A stretch of DNA of 64,000 bases from Paralithodes platypus (taxonomy: Eukaryota; Arthropoda; Malacostraca; Decapoda; Lithodidae): NCBI GenBank assembly GCA_032716605.1, contig CM064523.1:45664215-45728214 (forward strand), written 5' to 3'. Under the pieces are notes generated by a model that saw only the letters and a list, made by a program, of their open reading frames with translations, was not told the DNA's origin and did no database searches. Each line of letters starts with the position of its first letter. The stretch's first letter is position 1. Positions 37,661 to 49,334 of the stretch are shown here, one piece after another. Both the position numbers and the translations under genes were made by a program.

Positions 37661-39060
37661 CACCAACTCCCAGCGACGCATCACGTGCGTCCGACATATA
37701 AAAAACACTTACGTGGCCCGTAAGGTAGGAAATGGCGGGAGAATAGGAGGGGGCGGTACCGTAGTGTGTGGGGGAGCCGGGCCAGTAGGTGTGAGCGGGC
37801 CGAGACAGCCGCGCGGCTGGTGGTGGTGGGCTTAGTGGGGATAGTTTACACCCCTAGTTTACCGCCACTTTGAACCTTCATTACTCCGGTCGTATGGGAG
37901 CTAGAGGCTTGAGATTTATGTGAGATACTCCATAGGATGTATGCCATACAATGCCATACTCAGTTTTTACCCTAGTGCTCCCGGGCGGGTGGTCATGCGG
38001 GGGAGACGAACTATTGAAACCCCCCCCCGCCCCCAAATGACCGAAATGAGTTTTTTTTTATTTGTGTGTTCATTTCTCACCATTCTCTTCCATTTTGGCT
38101 CAACAAATTTTTTTGAAGCTCCCCCCCCCCCAACCCCCCACCGGCCCCCCCCCCCAAAAAAAAAAATATGTCCGAGGTGATTTTTTTTGTTTTTTTTTTC
38201 ATTTCTCATCCTTGTCTTCCATTTTAGCAAACAAAAAAAATAAGTGAAAATGGCTTGGGACTGGGGTGAACAAAATATTATAACTAGCCGGGGCTCAACG
38301 GGTTAACAACTTCTGAACATTGTTGACTCGGTTTTAGGTTACTCGATATTGTTACTCCCAGATCGGTTTCTCTGTTTACATTCTTAAGCTGAGTGCCATT
38401 CATCGAATAGTTTGCTTTCTCATTTAGGTATCCGATATGTAGTACTTTACATTTATCCGCATTGAAACTCATTTGCCAAATTTGGGCCAAATGTGACAAT
38501 TTATCTAGATTGTGTTGCATATCGTCAACTTGATCTTTTGAGAGTACGCTATTTGCAATTTTGTATCGTCAGCAAATTTTGAGATTGTACAGGTGAGACC
38601 CTCATCTATTGCGTTGATGTAAATTAGAAAGAGAATTGGTCTTAGTACCGATCCCTGGGGTACCCCGCTACTTACATTGGTCCATTTAGATGCCTTACCG
38701 TTGATGACTACTCTTTGCTTTCTGTCGCTGAGCCAATTTCTATCCATTTCAACACCGTCTTGTATTCCATGCGCTTTTAGTTTTAGCAGTAAACGTTTGT
38801 GGGGAACTTTGTCAAAGGCCTTTTGAAAATCAAGGTATATAATATCTACAGCTTTACTCTCATCGTAGAGGTTGAGGATATCATGGAAGAAGTCTAAGAG
38901 GTTTGTTAAACAGGAACATTTTTTACGAAAGCCGTGTTGAGTATCTTTAAGTATGTTATTTTCCTCTAAGTGATTTACGAGTCTATCTCTTATGACCGTT
39001 TCTAGCATTTTACATACAACTGAGGTTAAGCTAATTGGACGATAGTTACTGGGTAGGGAT
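36375..39060 (-). pseudogene. CR1-like ORF2, copy C (broken)
   Basis: Best-preserved palm of the window after copy [36 protein letters not shown] and SKFADDTK followed by a one-base frameshift near 38565. At the site of the in-frame TAA seen in A and B this copy has a sense codon. A second frameshift lies near 38755 (the VLKW region). The C-terminal end reads DVIDCSTVDSFKFRL and stops at 36375. It is interrupted by the MITE at 37615-38302 and rearranged by the tandem duplication. Confidence 0.8.
37615..38302. mobile_element. TTAA-flanked MITE, family 2, 688 bp
   Basis: Flanked by TTAA at 37611-37614 and 38303-38306. Ends are CCCGTTGAGACCCAGC and, inverted, CCCGTTGAGCCCCGGC. The interior has a duplicated block (CATTTCTCACCATTCTCTTCC near 38070 and CATTTCTCATCCTTGTCTTCC near 38200) and long C, A and T homopolymers at 38020-38190 that may include sequencing errors. 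A truncated first arm is at 36932-36973. piggyBac mobilisation is inferred from TTAA and the CCC ends. Confidence 0.82.
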
Positions 39061-39154
39061 TTGCTGCCTTTTTTGAATATCGGTGTTACATTGGCTAAGT
39101 CTAGTTACGTGTTATGTAAGTCTAGTGAGAGTGGGAGGAGACGAGCGGGAGAGA

Positions 39155-39379
39155 GAGAGCGAGCGAGCAGGGTGGGGGAGGTGAGTGTTGCTTTTCCTCC
39201 TCCTCCCCCCTCCCTCCCGGAGGAGTTGCTCGCCCACGTGGCCTTTTCTCTCGGTTTTGATTGGCTGGTGGTTCCTGGCGCCTTCCGCAGGCCTGCTGCC
39301 GGGTGACGTAGCGGCCTGTGATTGGCTGACCACCGTGCCTTTGTGTGGGATCCTGGAGGGGTCCAGAGGAGCTATTCTC
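39155..39379 (+). promoter_or_regulatory. Variant U3 segment of the solo LTR
   Basis: GC-rich promoter-like segment replacing the U3 part found in the full-length LTRs. ATTGG (inverted CCAAT box) occurs at 39260-39264 and 39321-39325, each within GATTGGCTG. TGACGT is at about 39303. Promoter activity is inferred. Confidence 0.45.
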
Positions 39380-40826
39380 CTCAGAGCTCACCTCACTGTC
39401 GTACCCTTCGGACCCCCTTGATATCTATCCCTCTCAACCCAACTTAGAAACTTTCTCTCTTACTTTGTATACCTTCTTTCCACTACTTCACCAATCTATT
39501 TAATTATCACATCCCCTTGATAGACCTTATATCTATCATTGTATTTACGACGAGCTCTCAGATAACTAGATAGGATTTTGGGCCTTATGCAGAGATATAA
39601 TTGTTAATGAGACCTAGAAAGCTTTTTTGTTGTCTCATATTTGGTGGTTTCATGCTTGCTAGTGTGTTCTTGTGGCAGGTGAGCAGGGGCTAGACCGGAG
39701 GGGAGGCATTTTGTGATCCTTTAAGTAAAGTCTGCTGGTGCGAGTCCTGTGGACCTGCACGACTTTACTAGGATACCCGTGGGAGTCTGGGGGCATTTTC
39801 TTGTCTGTGTGCCTGTGTGTCTAGTGTTGTGTTGTGTGAGGGCCCTTGCCTAGTCCACTCAGCACTGCGCTAGCACGTCTTGCATTTGTTTTAGGGTCGC
39901 CAGGAGAGTCAGATACTTGGGATCTGAGTCTCTCAAGAGAGCACCCTTTCAATTAGAGTAATTTGGCGCACAGACTTGGGAACGTCCCTAGGCTAGAGCA
40001 GGTGGCTCAGCCCGGGTATCCGAAGCCTATATCCTTCCGGCTAGACCTCTGCCACCTGGCAGATTAACAGCTAGGGGTTTATTATATCTGTATGCTTGTT
40101 ATTGTGCCACAGTTGACCGTCTTTGTGAGCATTGTGAGTCAGGGTGTGGCTTAGAGACTCTGTCCGAGCAGGCTTGCCTGACTAAGAGTGAGAAGCACAC
40201 CTGTATGTGGTTATGTTGCGAGTTGCTGCCTTTATTTAATTATACCTATGCCATTATACACTGTATGGCCTATCACTAGTATTTATTCCTGCTTATGAGA
40301 TAAGAGTTCTCTAAATCCGTAACTTACTTTCTTTGCTAAGCATCAGATCCTACAGTGGCCGCATGCAGTTTAGAAACCTGCATCTTGTCTACCTGTACGA
40401 TGTTTTGAGGACTGTTTGCTTTCACCTTCTTTCACGCAGGGGTGATTCGTTGTATTAATTAATTAACGTAACGTTAAATGTACTTTCTTCTAGTTTGTTA
40501 TTAAATTGTTTCTGAAATTTAATTTCGTTATCTATCTTTTCCTTGAAGCTTTAAGTCAACTTAGTTGTGTGATCTTTTATATAGCCTGCTTGACTATCAG
40601 CAGTCTATAGTGCGTGCACCCTGTAACCGAGTCATAGGATACCTCGTTGTCCAGGCAGGACTCTTGACGGTATAGGGTGGTTTGTTGCCTGGGTTTATAG
40701 ATAAGGGTGGGATCTAGCGTTTTCCGTTGTTGCTTGTTGCCGCATACCTAGTCCAATAGAAAGAGCCCAGTGTTTATATATCCCAGGACGTAACAAAATC
40801 TATTAGGTTATTGAACAAACACTACT

Positions 40827-41505
40827 AAAGAAAATATTTATTCAATTACAAATGCAGTCAACCTTGGGTTCAGGGCAAGGTGCTTGTCTAGGCGAAGTTT
40901 GGAGGAGTTAGAGTTGAATGATTTACCAATCAATGATTTCTCATCCATTTCCCTGCGTGTAGTTTGATCGGTTAATCGTAAAATATTTATTACAGTTCAT
41001 GTCGTCGATGCCTTTAATGATCTTGGAAACTTGAATAAGGTTACTTCTCAATCTGCGCTTGGTTAATGAATATTTATTTAGTTCTTTAAGACGTTCCTTG
41101 TATGTTTTTTCCGAAGACAGTGTATCATTTTGGTAACTCTACGTTGAACTCGTTCCAATTTGTCTATATCTGTTTTATAGTAAGGGCACCAGAACTGAAC
41201 GCAGCATTCCAAAAGTGGGCGGAGTAATGAATTGTAAAGGGTGAGGATAATGTCTTCTGAATTATGTTCAAATGATCAACCTATGACACCTATAATTTGT
41301 TTTGCCTTCTTAACAACTTCAGCACAATGTTGACTTGGTTTTAAGTTACTGGGTATTGTTACTCCTAAATCGGTTTCTCTGTCTACACTCTTTAGCTGGG
41401 TGCCATTCATCGAGTAGTCTGCTTTTTCATTGCGGTATCCGATATGAAGTACTTTACACTTATCTTCATTGAAGCACATTTGCCAGATTTTAGCCCATTG
41501 TGAAT
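40827..41505 (-). pseudogene. CR1-D coding remnant
   Basis: The reverse strand reads WAKIWQMCFNEDKCKVLHIG, SMNGTQLKSVDRETDLGVTI and EVVKKAKQIIGVIG, then a RPLLECCVQFWCPYYKTD-like segment and the family C-terminus. Frameshifts are present. The palm domain is missing. Confidence 0.7.
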
Positions 41506-41639
41506 GCTTGTGAAAGCCCACCGGAACACCTTCAACAACTATGTGATGGGAGGCAGGACCCATTAACTGGGAAGCTCAATAGGTGGCATGAGAGTGTGCG
41601 ATGACAAAGATTATGAGTTGAGATCTATAGTTTGTGTTT

Positions 41640-41960
41640 TATATGAATGTAGGACACAAAAGGCAAAGCTGTCTGTAACAAGTGCCTTCCACTAAGTTGA
41701 AAGAGTGACAGAGAGCCAAAATTAAGCTATGTTAGAGTCAAGATGTCTGGACACATGGAGCTTAAAGCAGTTTAAACCATAGGATAAGGGAAAGAGAGAT
41801 TAAGGGAGAGTGTTCCAAAGCTTGCTTGTTGAGTAGAAGACAGACTGGTAAAATTTGATCAAGCTTGGGTTTGAGAGTTGGACAGAATATGAGGAGACAT
41901 TGGCGATATCATTTTGAGAAGTCGATCGCCACCAAGCCTGAATCCACAATCAACCAGGCA
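41640..41960 (-). pseudogene. Jockey-like C-terminal fragment
   Basis: Reverse-strand relative of 19438-19880: aligned blocks include AACAAGTGCCT, AAGAGTGACAG, GATGTCTGGACACATGGAG, GTTGAGTAGAAGACAGACTGG and CTTGGGTTTGAGAGTTGGACAGA. It encodes decayed NSLP-type tail sequence. Short and non-functional. Confidence 0.6.
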
Positions 41961-43492
41961 ACACTATTCGGGGAAGTCCGAGTGTGTCGGGTCGGTTGCA
42001 AAACTTGTCACTTAGAATAACCCTTCTTGACATTATTGCGTTGAACAAATGAATATTCAGGTTAAAAAGGCCTATGTCTGCTGGGAGATTTGGTACAAAG
42101 AATGTAGATATTATTTGCCTGGATTGTGTGATTTGTAAATATAATATAAAGCCGGCATGATATGTTATTGTTTTGACAATTATTCATTTTAGTACAATTG
42201 ATGATGATCCTACTAGTTATCTGTTTTATGTTGAGCAACAATATGCTGCTCTTGGACGGCAATATGTGTTGTAGGTTGTGGCAGAAAGCTCAGTGTTTAT
42301 TTCATGCAGCATGTGAGATATTTCACACAATAATATTCCTCCCTACATGCAACAATCATCCACGCATACCTCCTGCATACACTTTGAAAGACCCGCTCAT
42401 GAATCTCTAATGACTGTGTCCAGTATCTCCAGAGTACAAGTTTCAGACCTTGCACCAATATTTTGCATGTACGTACCACCTCTCAATATATTGTACATCT
42501 GATCATTGGCTGTGTGTAGGATTGGATCATGTTAGATCTCTGGTTCAGATTTTTTTTTTTTTTCCATTTAGTGAATGCAGTGTGAATATTTGTATTCACA
42601 CTCAATGTATTATATCATAGTACTTTTATCAGTTCAGCAGTGTCATTGTCGTAGTAATTAGATCATTGCAGGCTCCGCCTATCCAAGTAGGGATCATGAA
42701 CGATGCTGTACTGTGCCTTACTATGATGTCTTATTCCGGTTTGGTAAAGATATTTTTAAGGTGAAACATTGTTGTGGAAAGTAATATATTTGTTGGGATG
42801 GCTGTGGTTGTGTGTAGTCAGGTAATGCTGTGTATAAACCTATGGTAAATTATCATCGTTATCTATAAAACAGTAGTCCATGAGACACAAGCATATGATA
42901 CAAAGTAACTAACTGTAATAACTAAGTAAAATATAGTAATAAATAGTTTTATGTTTCAGAAAAATCTTTATAGACCAATTCTGCACGTTGCCATCAAACA
43001 CTTTGCTATGTTATGCAATTGAAGTAGTATTGTGTGTTGCTAAATTGTGTAGAGATGTGAAGTGTTATTCTGTCGCGCAATAATATATGAAGGCATGGTA
43101 TATTGTGATATAATATAATGTGATATGGTGTGCAGTGTTGGGATAAATTATGTGATGTTGTATTGTATTTCATTGCATTATTTATCATTATGTTATGTAA
43201 TGTTATGCTACATCATTGTTATAACACCTATATTTATCTAGGTTGTGATATTATGCTGTGATGAAAAATTTAGATGGGGAATGTGTAGACCTTTCATTTA
43301 CCTGCGAGACATACATTACGTGTGTGTGCATCATTTCATCACGCTTGTTTGCGTTTAATTCCACGTGTGTTTGCGTGTGTTCGTGGTGTATACATGTGTG
43401 AAAAATACGCACCGTTTCCCTTTGCCACAGTATTTCGCCCTCGCTTCAGTTCACTTCGTTAACAAAACACTATATTTATTTATTTATTTATA
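41961..43492. other. AT-rich spacer
   Basis: No gene recognised. Contains TATAATATAATGTGATATGG-type simple sequence at 43090-43200. Frames up to 75 codons have no motif. Confidence 0.55.
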
Positions 43493-43496
43493 TTAA

Positions 43497-43976
43497 CCCT
43501 TAATTAGCGGCTCACCACATAAGTCGAGTTAAATAAAGCTGGACTATGTGGCGGCGCTCGACATAGGTCGAGTGGCAATTTCAGCACGTAATGTTGCTGA
43601 GAGAGAGAGACAAGTGGTGGCAGGAGACTAGCGAGCGTATGACTGCTCCAGACCACCGCGGCGAACCTACTGACACGAATCTCAGCTCCCTCCTCCCTCT
43701 CTCACTCGCTACATACTGAATTATATGGGGAAAGTACCGAATTACATGCTTTTTGCACTCGCGTTGCACGGTTATTGCAAGAAAACTAGCCATCATAAAA
43801 GGATCGTTATGGTGTCATTCGAAAGCTCTGTTTATGCCCTTTCAGGGATAGGTACTTGTTTTACGTTCTGGGTCTTATTTAGGCATGAAAATGATCACGT
43901 AAACAGCCCTATTTTGGCTAAAAACACCCCGCTGGGCGGTACATATAAATAAACCGCATAGGCCGCTCGTAAGGTG
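43497..43976 (+). mobile_element. piggyBac-like MITE, family 1 (480 bp)
   Basis: Flanked by TTAA at 43493-43496 and 43977-43980. Starts CCCTTAATTAGCGGC and ends CCGCTCGTAAGGTG. The left subterminal pair carries the cores ACATAAGTCGAG and CGACATAGGTCGAG. Nearly identical, in the opposite orientation, to the copy at 44884. Confidence 0.92.
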
Positions 43977-43980
43977 TTAA

Positions 43981-44365
43981 ATCAACGATTTGTCTGACGG
44001 ACGACGTCTTGGCTAACCAATATTGATATTGATCAATCTGTGGGTGTTGTCGACTGGAAAACTAGTTATACACCCACAATTTAGACCATGCTTCTATAGG
44101 ATAGACATAATGTTTTTGTTCTAAACATTATCACATTGACCTGTTTACATTACATTTGATTACATTAGGAAGATGTAATTGTTATATTATGTACAAACTG
44201 CTCGAATCGCTCCCCACTTTATGAAACTCAGCGTTCACGAGAGTAAGGATACTTTTATGTATGATAGTACATGTTTATGTTTCCAGAAGTTATTATTTTT
44301 CTTCAAAAATGAGCCTTCTGTTCTTCTTTCTCCAGTCCTACAAGTTTAAGAATAAGACCAACAAT
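43981..44365. other. Spacer before the 36-bp satellite
   Basis: Nothing recognised. Confidence 0.5.
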
Positions 44366-47300
44366 TTGTACTAACTTTAAGGTACAGTGATGGTCAGTAG
44401 TATGTACTAACTTTAAGGTACAGCGATGGTCAGTAGTCTGTACTAACTTTATGGTACAGTGATGGTCAGTAGTATGTACTAACTTTAAGGTACAGTGATG
44501 GTCAGTAGTCTGTACTAACTTTATGGTACAGTGATGGTCAGTAGTCTGTACTAACTTTAAGGTACAGTGATGGTCAGTAGTCTGTACTAACTTTAAGGTA
44601 CAGTGATGGTCAGTAATCTGTACTAGCTTTAAGGTACAGTGATGGTCAGTAGTCTGTACTAACTTTAAGGTACAGTGATGGTCAGTAGTCTGTACTAACT
44701 TTAAGTACAGTGATGGTCAGTAGTCTGTACTAACTTTAAGGTACAGTGATGATCGGTAGTATGTACTAACTTTAAGGTACAGTGATGGTCAGAAGTATGT
44801 ACTAACTCTAAGTTACAGTGATGCTCAGTAGTCTGTATTAACTTTAAGGTACAGTGATGCTCAGTAGTCTGTACTAACTTTAACACCTTACGAGCGGCCT
44901 ATGCGGTTTATTTATGTGTACCGCACAGCGGGGTGTTTTTAGCCAAAATAGGGCTGTTTACGTGATCATTTTCATGCCTAAATAAGACCCAGAACGTAAA
45001 ACAAGTACCTATCCCTGAAAAGGCATAAACAGAGCTTTCGAATGACACCATAACGATCCTTGTATGATGGATAGTTTTATTGCAATAACCGTGCAACGCG
45101 AGTGCAAAAAGCAGGTAATTCGGTACTTTCAGTACATAATTGAGTATGTAGCGAGTGAGAGAGGGAGGAGGGAGCTGAGATTTGTGTCAGTAGGTTCGCC
45201 GCGGTGGTCTGGAACAGTCATACGCTCGCTAGTCTCCTGCCACCACTTGTCTCTCTCTCTCAGCCACATTACGTGCTGAAATTGCCACTCGAGTTATGTC
45301 GAGCGCCGCCACATAGTCCAGCTTTATTTAACTCGACTTATGTTGCTCGCCGCTAATTAAGGGTTAAGGTACAGTAATGGTCAGTAGTCTGTATTAACTT
45401 TAAAGTACAGTGATGGTCAGTAGTCTGTACTAACTTTAAGGTACAGTGATGGTCAGTAGTCTGTACTAACTTTAAGGTACAGTGATGGTCAGTAGTCTGT
45501 ACTAACTTTAAGGTACAGTGATGGTCAGTAGTCTGTACTAACTTTAAGGTACAGTGATGGTCAGTAGTCTGTACTAACTTTAAGGTACAGTGATGGTCAG
45601 TAGTCTGTACTAACTTTAAGGTACAGTGATGGTCAGTAGTCTGTACTAACTTTAAGGTACAGTGATGGTCAGTAGTCTGTACTAACTTTAAGGTACAGTG
45701 ATGGTCAGTAGTCTGTACTAACTTTAAGGTACAGTGATGGTCAGTAGTCTGTACTAACTTTAAGGTACAGTGATGGTCAGTAGTCTGTACTAACTTTAAG
45801 GTACAGTGATGGTCAGTAGTCTGTACTAACTTTAAGGTACAGTGATGGTCAGTAGTCTGTACTAACTTTAAGGTACAGTGATGGTCAGTAGTCTGTACTA
45901 ACTTTAAGGTACAGTGATGGTCAGTAGTCTGTACTAACTTTAAGGTACAGTGATGGTCAGTAGTCTGTACTAACTTTAAGGTACAGTGATGGTCAGTAGT
46001 CTGTACTAACTTTAAGGTACAGTGATGGTCAGTAGTCTGTACTAACTTTAAGGTACAGTGATGGTCAGTAGTCTGTACTAACTTTAAGGTACAGTGATGG
46101 TCAGTAGTCTGTACTAACTTTAAGGTACAGTGATGGTCAGTAGTCTGTACTAACTTTAAGGTACAGTGATGGTCAGTAGTCTGTACTAACTTTAAGGTAC
46201 AGTGATGGTCAGTAGTCTGTACTAACTTTAAGGTACAGTGATGGTCAGTAGTCTGTACTAACTTTAAGGTACAGTGATGGTCAGTAGTCTGTACTAACTT
46301 TAAGGTACAGTGATGGTCAGTAGTCTGTACTAACTTTAAGGTACAGTGATGGTCAGTAGTCTGTACTAACTTTAAGGTACAGTGATGGTCAGTAGTCTGT
46401 ACTAACTTTAAGGTACAGTGATGGTCAGTAGTCTGTACTAACTTTAAGGTACAGTGATGGTCAGTAGTCTGTACTAACTTTAAGGTACAGTGATGGTCAG
46501 TAGTCTGTACTAACTTTAAGGTACAGTGATGGTCAGTAGTCTGTACTAACTTTAAGGTACAGTGATGGTCAGTAGTCTGTACTAACTTTAAGGTACAGTG
46601 ATGGTCAGTAGTCTGTACTAACTTTAAGGTACAGTGATGGTCAGTAGTCTGTACTAACTTTAAGGTACAGTGATGGTCAGTAGTCTGTACTAACTTTAAG
46701 GTACAGTGATGGTCAGTAGTCTGTACTAACTTTAAGGTACAGTGATGGTCAGTAGTCTGTACTAACTTTAAGGTACAGTGATGGTCAGTAGTCTGTACTA
46801 ACTTTAAGGTACAGTGATGGTCAGTAGTCTGTACTAACTTTAAGGTACAGTGATGGTCAGTAGTCTGTACTAACTTTAAGGTACAGTGATGGTCAGTAGT
46901 CTGTACTAACTTTAAGGTACAGTGATGGTCAGTAGTCTGTACTAACTTTAAGGTACAGTGATGGTCAGTAGTCTGTACTAACTTTAAGGTACAGTGCTGG
47001 TCAGTAGTCTGTACTAACTTAAGGTACAGTGATGGTCAGTAGTCTATACTAACTTTAAGGTACAGTGATGGTCAGTAGTCTGTACTAACTTTATGGTACA
47101 GTGATGGTCAGTAGTCTGTACTAACTTTAAGGTACAGTGATGGTCAGTAGTCTTTAATAACATTAAGGTACAGTGATGGTCAGTAGTCTGTACTAACTTT
47201 AAGGTACAGTGATGGCCAGTAGTCTGTACTAACTTTAAGGTACAGTGCTGGTCAGTAGTCTGTACTAACTTTAAGGTACAGTGCTGGTCAGCAGTCTGTA

Positions 47301-47445
47301 CTAACTTTAAGGTACAGTGATGGTTAGTAGTCTGTACTAACTTTAAGGTACAGTGATGGTCAGCAGTCTGTACTAACTTTAAGGTACAGTGAATGTCAGT
47401 AGTCTGTACTAACTTTAAGGTACAGGGATGGTCATTAGTCTGTAC
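44366..47445. repeat. 36-bp satellite array, roughly 70 units, interrupted by one MITE
   Basis: Unit contains GTACTAACTTTAAGGTACAG and TGATGGTCAGTAGTCT. The array spans 44366-44883 and 45364-47445. Units from about 45430 to 46980 are practically identical; edge units vary (TTATGG, GTGCTGG, AGCAGTCT, a one-base loss near 47016). Because 36 is a multiple of three, the reverse strand stays open as a 12-residue repeat (LKLVQTTDHHCT), giving apparent proteins at the array ends. There is no other sign of coding. Confidence 0.97.
44884..45363 (-). mobile_element. piggyBac-like MITE, family 1 (480 bp), inside the satellite
   Basis: Inserted at the TTAA that is part of every satellite unit; flanks are TTAA 44880-44883 and 45364-45367. 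Starts CACCTTACGAGCGGCC and ends CCGCTAATTAAGGG. The right-end pair has the cores CGAGTTATGTCGAG and CGACTTATGTTG. Same length as the copy at 43497. Confidence 0.93.
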
Positions 47446-47721
47446 AATAATCACAGTAACAATTATGATACACTAATGAAGTATTTTAACTGATTGAACC
47501 ATACAAATCACGTCAATAAGTTTCATAAATTAGTGTTCAGTTTACATCACAAGGAGACGTCAACAAGTTTATGGTCACGATTTTATGGCTAAAATAAATA
47601 TTTATGTTTGTGCTGATGGTTGCCACGTGAAAACGTTCTTCGCTCCTGAATTAATGTATTCCTTAATGTTTGTGTACGCATACAAGGTTTTCATCCTGCG
47701 GGACACTCAACAACCTTTTCA

Positions 47722-47752
<31 letters not shown>

Positions 47753-48039
47753 GAATATCCATGTTCACTTTGGTTTTACTTCCTCTTATAATATCCACTT
47801 GTTTTGCTTGATTATATGGACACACATACATACCTACGCATATGACTTACGCACAGCCAAATTACTTAACCCTCCGTCCCACAGACAATAAACAGGCACA
47901 ATAAACTGAAGACCAGATCCATTATGCTAACAATGCAATCAAGGATGAAGCAAATGTCCAAGAAAATAGCAAGTGATTGGACAAAAATGAAAGATGAGAA
48001 CAACTCATATAAAGGGGTGTTCCTCGTATATTGCACAGT

Positions 48040-48099
<60 letters not shown>

Positions 48100-48219
48100 G
48101 CTAAAAGAGTGTGTTGTAGGGTCTGACGGCTAAGCACAAAAGCCAATTTCAAGGAAAATGAACTACAAACTCAGTTATACGTTACTTTATTAACATTTGT
48201 TGCCCCCCCCCCCTCTCTG

Positions 48220-48270
<51 letters not shown>

Positions 48271-48354
48271 ACTCCTATCTTGATTTTCTTTGTACTCTCT
48301 CTCTCTCTCAGGTTTGGGAAATGTATCGTCATAATCGGGTGATCGTAAAATATG
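47446..48354. other. Spacer with microsatellites
   Basis: No gene. Holds CT tracts at 47722-47752, a (GT)n tract at about 48043-48097, a C run at about 48205-48213 and a (CT)n tract at about 48223-48267. Confidence 0.7.
48043..48097. repeat. (GT)n microsatellite
   Basis: About 27 perfect GT units, a potential Z-DNA former. Frames across it encode only VCVCVC-type or THTHTH-type repeats. Confidence 0.95.
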
Positions 48355-48358
48355 TTAA

Positions 48359-48572
48359 CCATTTATTCTACCCATACAGGAACGGCTACATCTTTGAAAT
48401 TACATGGTAGCTATATTTAGACGATTCAGTTTATTAAGGATCTGTGGTAGTTCAAAGGGTTGGTTTAGATAGTTTGAAACCTTATTATTGTTATAGATCC
48501 TTCCTAAGCTAAATACAATCCTAAAATAGTTGTCAGAATATGATGAATATGACGTCCCTGGCACTGTTTGGG
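48359..48572. mobile_element. TTAA-flanked MITE, family 4, 214 bp
   Basis: Flanked by TTAA at 48355-48358 and 48573-48576. The interior aligns with 18665-18871 (ACGATT followed by GTTTA; CTGTGGTAG followed by AAAGGG). The ends CCATTTATTC and, inverted, CCCAAACAGTG are poorly matched, so this is an older copy. Confidence 0.6.
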
Positions 48573-48576
48573 TTAA

Positions 48577-49330
48577 AGTTCGTAATACTGAAATAATTGT
48601 TGTTATCTTCATCTATTTTGTTTGTTTTATTGTTAAATAGATCATTATATATAGTTATTCATCGTTACTCATTCGTTACACTCAAACTATTCTACGTAGT
48701 ATAATTATCTGGATACTTTCTCCATGTCTGTATTTATTTATGTGTTGATTAGTTTGCCCCCCCCTCCCCCCCCCCCCCCCACCCATCTCTCTCTTTCTCT
48801 CTCCATGACCTCGCGTGCGCTACTAAAAGAACTCAATCACTTATATATGATTATAGTTATCAAAGGAGAAGGTAAAGGACACATGTTAACACAGATAGTA
48901 TAATATATTACCTATCCATAAATTATAAGTAATTTATTTTAATATGCAAAACAAGACAAGTGTCATTTAGGGATGTAATTGTCAGTAAACTGAGCGATTA
49001 TATATATTATATCCGTAGTAGGTTCGCATCCAGTGTATCGAATCTTGTATATGAATAGAAGGATAATAGCCAGAGGCGTATACATTTTGGCGTTTATTGC
49101 AAATTTTCGGATTTACCAACATCCATCTTCAGGCATGTATATCGATCCTAAAAGAAAGTAATAATCTATATTTGTAAAATTTGTAAAAATGTAGGATCAT
49201 TTTATCCAATTAAATAATTAAAACGTGTACAGAAGAATGTTAGTCATATAAAACCGTTTACTAACTCTAAGAATTTTTAACAAAACTAATATGAATTTTA
49301 TCTTACAAACAATTCGGAGTAAAAACGCTG
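48577..49330. other. AT-rich spacer
   Basis: No gene recognised. A C-rich run lies at about 48757-48782. Confidence 0.5.
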
Positions 49331-49334
49331 TTAA

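Larger units (their letters stand above)
36161..39094 (-). mobile_element. CR1-like copy C, nested in the solo LTR
   Basis: Reverse strand, 5'-truncated near 39094, with an 18-bp filler before the LTR resumes. The filler and the LTR both contain AAGTCTAGT, a possible imprecise target duplication. Coding: RT 39008-38505, palm-to-linker 38520-38307, then the MITE, C-terminal part 37614-37361 and, in the other arm of the duplication, 36933-36375. The 3' tail GTACAAAGGAGTACAAAGG lies at 36158 (and again at 37251). It is the copy closest to CR1-A. Confidence 0.85.
35914..40795 (+). mobile_element. Solo LTR of the Gmr1-like element, interrupted by CR1-C
   Basis: The LTR begins TGTGACGCTCCTGCATAG at 35914 and ends CCCAGGACGTAACA at 40795, flanked by AAAT at 35910-35913 and 40796-40799. 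LTR pieces are 35914-36160 and about 39113-40795. There is no internal gag-pol sequence, so it is the product of recombination between LTRs. Its U3 segment at about 39155-39379 is unrelated to the equivalent part of the full-length LTRs and contains GATTGGCTG twice. A duplicated copy of the first LTR piece lies at 37008-37253. Confidence 0.88.
35742..41505 (-). mobile_element. CR1-like copy D, split by an inserted solo LTR
   Basis: On the reverse strand the 3' tail (ACAAAGGAGTACAAAGG in forward reading) and UTR occupy 35742-35909, and the coding part resumes at 40800-41505. Between them is the solo LTR 35914-40795 with its AAAT duplication. D is more diverged from A than C is, consistent with being the oldest layer of the nest. 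It is 5'-truncated at about 41505. Confidence 0.72.

Noticed and set aside
39061..39421. Overlapping proline/arginine-rich frames on both strands
   Set aside because: They cover the GC-rich U3 segment of the solo LTR; regulatory DNA is a better explanation.
44366..47445. Possible CRISPR array or centromeric satellite
   Set aside because: No spacers, so not CRISPR. Centromeric role cannot be supported from a 3-kb array.
44701..47454. Reverse-strand repeat proteins LKLVQTTDHHCT
   Set aside because: Product of a 36-bp satellite whose unit length is a multiple of three; no start codon within units and no coding signature.
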